DNA from: HXMU1420-2 sp040830545 | GTDB lineage: Bacteria; Pseudomonadota; Alphaproteobacteria; Rhodobacterales; Rhodobacteraceae | Length of the DNA: 31,541 nucleotides | Assembly (NCBI GenBank): GCA_040830545.1 | Contig: JBFOMB010000206.1 | Location: 1-31,541, forward strand | Direction: 5' to 3' | Part shown: one piece after another, positions 29,820 to 31,541 of the stretch | Numbering within the stretch: the first letter of the stretch is position 1 | Layout: each line of letters opens with the position of its first letter | Position numbers and translations under genes: made by a program | Notes under the pieces: generated by a model | Told to the model about the DNA's origin: nothing | Database searches by the model: none | What the model saw: the letters and a program-made list of their open reading frames with translations, nothing else

Positions 29820-30011
29820 ATGAGCGAAGACTTCAACATGTCCATGCGCAAGTTCCTCAAACAGGTCGGCGTGACCTCGCAACAGGCCATCGAGGACGCC
29901 ATGCGGAACGCGGACACAGGCGGAAAATCCTTTACTGTCAGGGCGGTTGTTACGATCGAGGACCTGGACATGACCCACGAGGTCACCGGAACCATCCAAG
30001 GGCGGGAATGA
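29820..30011 (+). CDS. DUF6494 family small protein
   Basis: This 63-aa soluble protein starts at ATG 29820 with AAGGA upstream: MSEDFNMSMRKFLKQVGVTS followed by QQAIEDAMRNADTGGKSFTV and a beta-rich end (RAVVTIEDLDMTHEVTGTIQ). It matches the small DUF6494 family as I know it. There is no metal-binding or catalytic motif. Its stop overlaps the Mrp/ApbC start by four bases (ATGA), which ties it to Fe-S carrier function. In-frame upstream codons back to 29748 have no ribosome binding site and overlap the divergent cytochrome gene. The role is unknown. Confidence 0.82.
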   Translation: MSEDFNMSMRKFLKQVGVTSQQAIEDAMRNADTGGKSFTVRAVVTIEDLDMTHEVTGTIQGRE

Positions 30012-31087
30012 CGGATTTGACCGTGGACAGAGATACCGTCACCCAAGCGTTGAAACAGATCACCGATCCGGTTTCGGGCAGTGACATCATGGCCAGCGGC
30101 GTGGTGCGGGCGCTGAATGTGGACGACAGGGGCGGCGTGCGTTTCGTGATGGAAGTGCCGCCCAGCCAGGCGCAGGCCTACGAGGCCATAAAGGCACAGG
30201 CAGAGGCGACGTTGAACGCGCTGACCGGCGTGTCGGGCGTGTCCGTGGTCATGACCGGCCACACCGAAAAGGCCCCGCCGCCCGACCTGAAACCCCAACG
30301 AAAGGCCGCGCCGCAAGGTCCCGAAAAAATCCCCGGCGTCGACCGGATCATTGCCATTGCCAGCGGCAAGGGCGGCGTTGGCAAATCCACCGTATCCGCC
30401 AATCTGGCCTGTGCATTGGCCCAGCAGGGGCGGCGTGTCGGGCTGCTGGACGCGGATGTTTATGGCCCGTCCCAGCCGCGCATGCTGGGCGTGTCCGGGC
30501 GCCCGGCCTCGCCCGATGGCAAAGTCATCCTGCCGATGCGAAATCACGGCGTGACGATGATGTCCATCGGCCTGATGACAAACGAAGATCAGGCTGTCGT
30601 CTGGCGCGGTCCGATGCTGATGGGCGCATTGCAGCAGATGATGATGCAGGTGCAATGGGGTGCGCTGGATGTGCTGCTGGTGGATCTGCCGCCCGGCACA
30701 GGTGACGTGCAGATGACACTGGCGCAAAAGGCGCAGGTTGACGGGGCGATCATCGTCTCGACCCCGCAGGACATTGCCCTGTTGGACGCACGCAAGGGGA
30801 TCGACATGTTCCGCCAGTTGAACGTGCCGATCCTGGGAATGGTCGAAAACATGAGCACCCATATCTGTTCGCAATGCGGGCACGAAGAACATGTTTTCGG
30901 CCATGGCGGGGTGAAGGCCGAGGCGGAGAAACTGGGCGTGCCCTTGTTGGCCGAGGTGCCGCTGGACATGCAGATCAGGCTGGCCGCTGATGGCGGTGCG
31001 CCCATTTCCGTCAGCCAGCCGGACAGCCGTCAGGCGAAGGCATTTCAGGATGTTGCCATCGCGCTGGTCAGGGAAGGCGCAGCATGA
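30008..31087 (+). CDS. apbC: Mrp/ApbC-family iron-sulfur cluster carrier ATPase
   Basis: The protein has 359 residues. An N-terminal MIP18-like (DUF59) domain (about 5-80; ALKQITDPVSGSDIMASGVV) precedes a P-loop ATPase with the deviant Walker A GKGGVGKSTVSANLA (about 120-134), DADVYGPSQPRMLG, DLPPGTGDVQMTL and VENMSTHICSQCG, whose CxxC binds the bridging cluster. Mrp/ApbC proteins transfer [4Fe-4S] clusters to target apoproteins in an ATP-dependent way. Its position next to FDH and two ferredoxin-rich proteins suggests supply of clusters to this locus, although housekeeping targets are also likely. The gene overlaps both neighbours by four bases, forming one translational unit. Confidence 0.95.
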   Translation: MTDLTVDRDTVTQALKQITDPVSGSDIMASGVVRALNVDDRGGVRFVMEVPPSQAQAYEAIKAQAEATLNALTGVSGVSVVMTGHTEKAPPPDLKPQRKAAPQGPEKIPGVDRIIAIASGKGGVGKSTVSANLACALAQQGRRVGLLDADVYGPSQPRMLGVSGRPASPDGKVILPMRNHGVTMMSIGLMTNEDQAVVWRGPMLMGALQQMMMQVQWGALDVLLVDLPPGTGDVQMTLAQKAQVDGAIIVSTPQDIALLDARKGIDMFRQLNVPILGMVENMSTHICSQCGHEEHVFGHGGVKAEAEKLGVPLLAEVPLDMQIRLAADGGAPISVSQPDSRQAKAFQDVAIALVREGAA

Positions 31088-31541
31088 GCGACGCCATCGC
31101 GCTGACCTTCCCTCCGCTGATGTGGGGCGAGCCCGCCACGGGCGAAGCGCTGGGGCACGCGGCCCGGCGCGCGACGTTGGGCTGTGACGCAGGGCTGGTC
31201 GCCTACATCCTTGGACCCAGCCACGCAGAGGCTGCGCTGGTCTTCGCCCCCGAGGTGCCGCTGTCCCAGGCGATGACGATGCTGCCCCTGTGCGGTGTCG
31301 GTTTTCAGAACGCGTTGGGCGCGCTGGCTCCGCCAGAGGTTGCCGTGCATCTGGAATGGGACGGGGGCATCCGCATCAACGGGGCATCCTGCGGTCGGTT
31401 GCAGGCGTTGTCCTCCACGGACGACCCGCAGGCCATTCCCGACTGGCTGGTTGTCGGCTGGACCCTGCCGCTGATCCCTGAAAACGACAATCCCGGCGCG
31501 GACCCGGATCGCACCTCGCTATTCGCCGAAGGATGCGCCGA
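31084..31541 (+). CDS. biotin/lipoate ligase-like protein (DUF4444 type), partial
   Basis: The first 152 codons are present; the gene is cut by the right edge. It starts at ATG 31084, overlapping the Mrp stop (ATGA). Segments such as FPPLMWGEPATGEALGHAAR, GCDAGLVAYILGPSHAEAAL, VFAPEVPLSQAMTMLPLCGV, GFQNALGALAPPEVAVHLEW and INGASCGRL match the N-terminal half of the alphaproteobacterial lipoate/biotin-protein-ligase-like family whose C-terminal part is DUF4444. The fold would attach, or sense, a cofactor such as lipoate. The actual reaction is not established, nor is it clear why it sits with an Fe-S carrier and FDH; lipoate synthesis consumes Fe-S clusters, which may be the link. Confidence 0.82.
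   Translation, partial: MSDAIALTFPPLMWGEPATGEALGHAARRATLGCDAGLVAYILGPSHAEAALVFAPEVPLSQAMTMLPLCGVGFQNALGALAPPEVAVHLEWDGGIRINGASCGRLQALSSTDDPQAIPDWLVVGWTLPLIPENDNPGADPDRTSLFAEGCA

Noticed and set aside
1..31541. CRISPR arrays, rRNA genes, toxin-antitoxin pairs, prophage structural genes, complete insertion sequences
   Set aside because: No regularly spaced repeats, rRNA-like sequence or intact mobile genes were seen; only the remnants at 14416-14865 are mobile in origin.

Overview
The window looks like a chromosomal segment of a marine alphaproteobacterium of the Rhodobacteraceae (Roseobacter group). GC content is high, genes are packed into long same-strand operons with ATGA or TGATG stop/start overlaps, and the gene families (a TupA-like/cytochrome c chimera, DUF3305/DUF3306/DUF6494, a formate dehydrogenase locus with its own two-component system) are typical of that family. 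This assignment is inferred from gene content; no rRNA is present.

Region 1 (1-12192) is a LacI-controlled transport and catabolic locus. On the minus strand, in transcription order, it holds an ABC ATPase (10994-9942), a periplasmic binding protein (9858-8650), two permeases (8580-7558, 7556-6402), a single-domain SnoaL-like protein (6271-5741), a histidinol-dehydrogenase-family enzyme of the sulfopropanediol-dehydrogenase (HpsN) type (5729-4398), a tandem SnoaL-like protein (4339-3281), a short-chain dehydrogenase (3284-2520), the LacI regulator (2520-1483), a second tandem SnoaL-like protein (1479-490) and a cupin running off the left edge. A third tandem SnoaL-like protein (11182-12192) is read divergently. 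Two near-identical 20-bp palindromes with centres 55 bp apart lie in the divergent promoter and are the likely operators. No classical sugar kinase, aldolase or isomerase is present. The combination suggests import of a small hydroxylated or cyclic compound followed by alcohol oxidation and SnoaL-type chemistry; I cannot name the substrate. This is the best candidate for an undescribed system.

Region 2 (12193-14890) holds an intrinsic terminator, a lysine-rich hypothetical protein, a LysR regulator, tRNA-Phe(GAA), and just after it the decayed C-terminus of a tyrosine recombinase abutting the C-terminus of an IS5-like transposase. It is probably the scar of an old integration at the tRNA gene.

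Region 3 (14891-31541) is a respiratory formate dehydrogenase (FDH) locus. On the minus strand run DUF3305, DUF3306, a TorD-type chaperone, a 61-aa Tat-signal protein, the Cys-type molybdo/tungsto catalytic subunit, the four-cluster Fe-S subunit, the cytochrome b subunit, a WD40-cytochrome c fusion, a 41-aa membrane miniprotein, an NtrC-family response regulator that lacks the GAFTGA loop, and its sensor kinase. Divergently on the plus strand is a multi-cluster ferredoxin protein (TTG start). It converges on a chimeric tungstate-binding-like/cytochrome c protein. A DUF6494 protein, an Mrp/ApbC Fe-S carrier and a lipoate/biotin-ligase-like gene (cut by the right edge) follow. Together these genes encode, mature, wire to the electron-transport chain and regulate a periplasm-facing formate dehydrogenase.
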